Assembly (NCBI GenBank): GCA_024684665.1
Contig: JAIKWN010000105.1
Coordinates: 1-6,826 of the forward strand
Length of the DNA: 6,826 nt
Direction: 5' to 3'
DNA from: Clostridiales bacterium
Lineage (GTDB): Bacteria; Bacillota_A; Clostridia; Christensenellales; Aristaeellaceae
Numbering within the stretch: the stretch's first letter is position 1; each line of letters opens with the position of its first letter. The notes beneath the pieces were generated by a model, which saw only the letters and a program-made list of their open reading frames with translations, had not been told where the DNA came from and did not search any database. The position numbers and the translations under genes were made by a program. This document shows, piece after piece, positions 6,804 to 6,826 of the stretch.

Positions 6804-6826
6804 ATGAACGAGGTTTTGAGCAGGCT
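6804..6826 (+). pseudogene. Duplicated 5' fragment of birA in the opposite orientation
   Basis: The + strand reads an ATG and then codons for MNEVLSR, identical to the birA start on the other strand, preceded by the same GAGGA site at 6792-6796. It is part of the right arm of the inverted repeat and is cut by the window end. It is not evidence of a second gene. Confidence 0.7.

Larger units (their letters stand above)
6612..6826. repeat. Perfect 100-bp inverted repeat with 15-bp spacer at the window end
   Basis: Bases 6612-6711 are the exact reverse complement of 6727-6826, checked base by base, around the spacer 6712-6726 (GGAACAGATGCTTCT). The arms contain about 77 bases of birA leader, its ribosome binding site and its first seven codons plus a further partial codon. 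The right arm runs to the last base, so its full length is unknown. Perfect identity across both coding and non-coding bases means it is either extremely recent or artificial. A fold-back (chimeric) read or a contig-end assembly error is the simplest reading. A true long palindrome or a hairpin replicon end is possible but less likely. Confidence 0.97.

Noticed and set aside
5675..6805. A 376-residue BirA starting at 6805.
   Set aside because: The extra 57 residues come from the reverse complement of the gene's own leader in the inverted repeat, and the start at 6634 has the ribosome binding site and family length.
6612..6826. A hairpin telomere of a linear replicon.
   Set aside because: Reading through a closed hairpin would give this pattern, but the arms contain ordinary birA leader and coding sequence, and nothing resembling a telomere resolvase or replicon gene is visible. 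An artefact is simpler.
1..6826. CRISPR arrays, insertion sequences, tRNA or rRNA genes.
   Set aside because: No spaced direct repeats, transposase motifs, or cloverleaf or rRNA-like stretches were seen on either strand.

Overview
The window reads as ordinary bacterial chromosome. Base composition is moderately GC-rich (mid-50s percent by eye). Genes are tightly packed, and the ATG starts carry strong AGGAGG-type ribosome binding sites. The gene families are bacterial throughout: DUF401 membrane protein, GNAT acetyltransferase, PepF-type M3 oligopeptidase, BirA with an N-terminal winged helix, and a secreted caspase-like protein with BspA-type leucine-rich repeats. Together they suggest an anaerobic, possibly gut-associated lineage of the Bacillota (Clostridia or Negativicutes type) or Synergistota. 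I cannot separate these by eye, and there is no rRNA or other marker.

Layout. Positions 1-1537 (+ strand) hold the 3' part of a DUF401 integral membrane protein, then a small GNAT acetyltransferase 25 bp downstream, then a rho-independent terminator at 1557-1579. Positions 1578-6634 (- strand) hold four genes transcribed toward the first pair, in the order birA, pepF-like, caspase-like, isocitrate/isopropylmalate dehydrogenase-like. Gaps are 51 bp, a 4-bp ATGA overlap, and 30 bp, so this is a probable operon. The two groups converge at about 1540-1580. No intergenic stretch inside the window exceeds 300 bases.

The right end (6612-6826) is a perfect inverted repeat with two 100-bp arms around a 15-bp spacer. 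It carries the birA leader, its ribosome binding site and its first seven codons in both orientations, and it runs to the last base. The likeliest explanation is a fold-back chimera or assembly artefact at a contig end, so sequence beyond about 6711 should not be trusted without read support. The repeat also creates a spurious 57-residue extension of BirA.

How the genes fit together. BirA is housekeeping (biotin protein ligase and possible repressor) and PepF is a cytosolic peptide-clearing metallopeptidase. The third gene encodes an exported protein: signal peptide, two BspA-like repeats, a caspase-fold domain with His/Cys dyad, and a canonical EF-hand loop near the C-terminus. It is translationally coupled to pepF. 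The last gene is an NAD-type beta-decarboxylating dehydrogenase in which the usual catalytic Tyr position appears to be Gln, so its substrate is open. I found no mobile element, CRISPR array, tRNA or rRNA. The window does not show a clearly new multi-gene system; the caspase-like protein and the unusual dehydrogenase are the parts most worth following.
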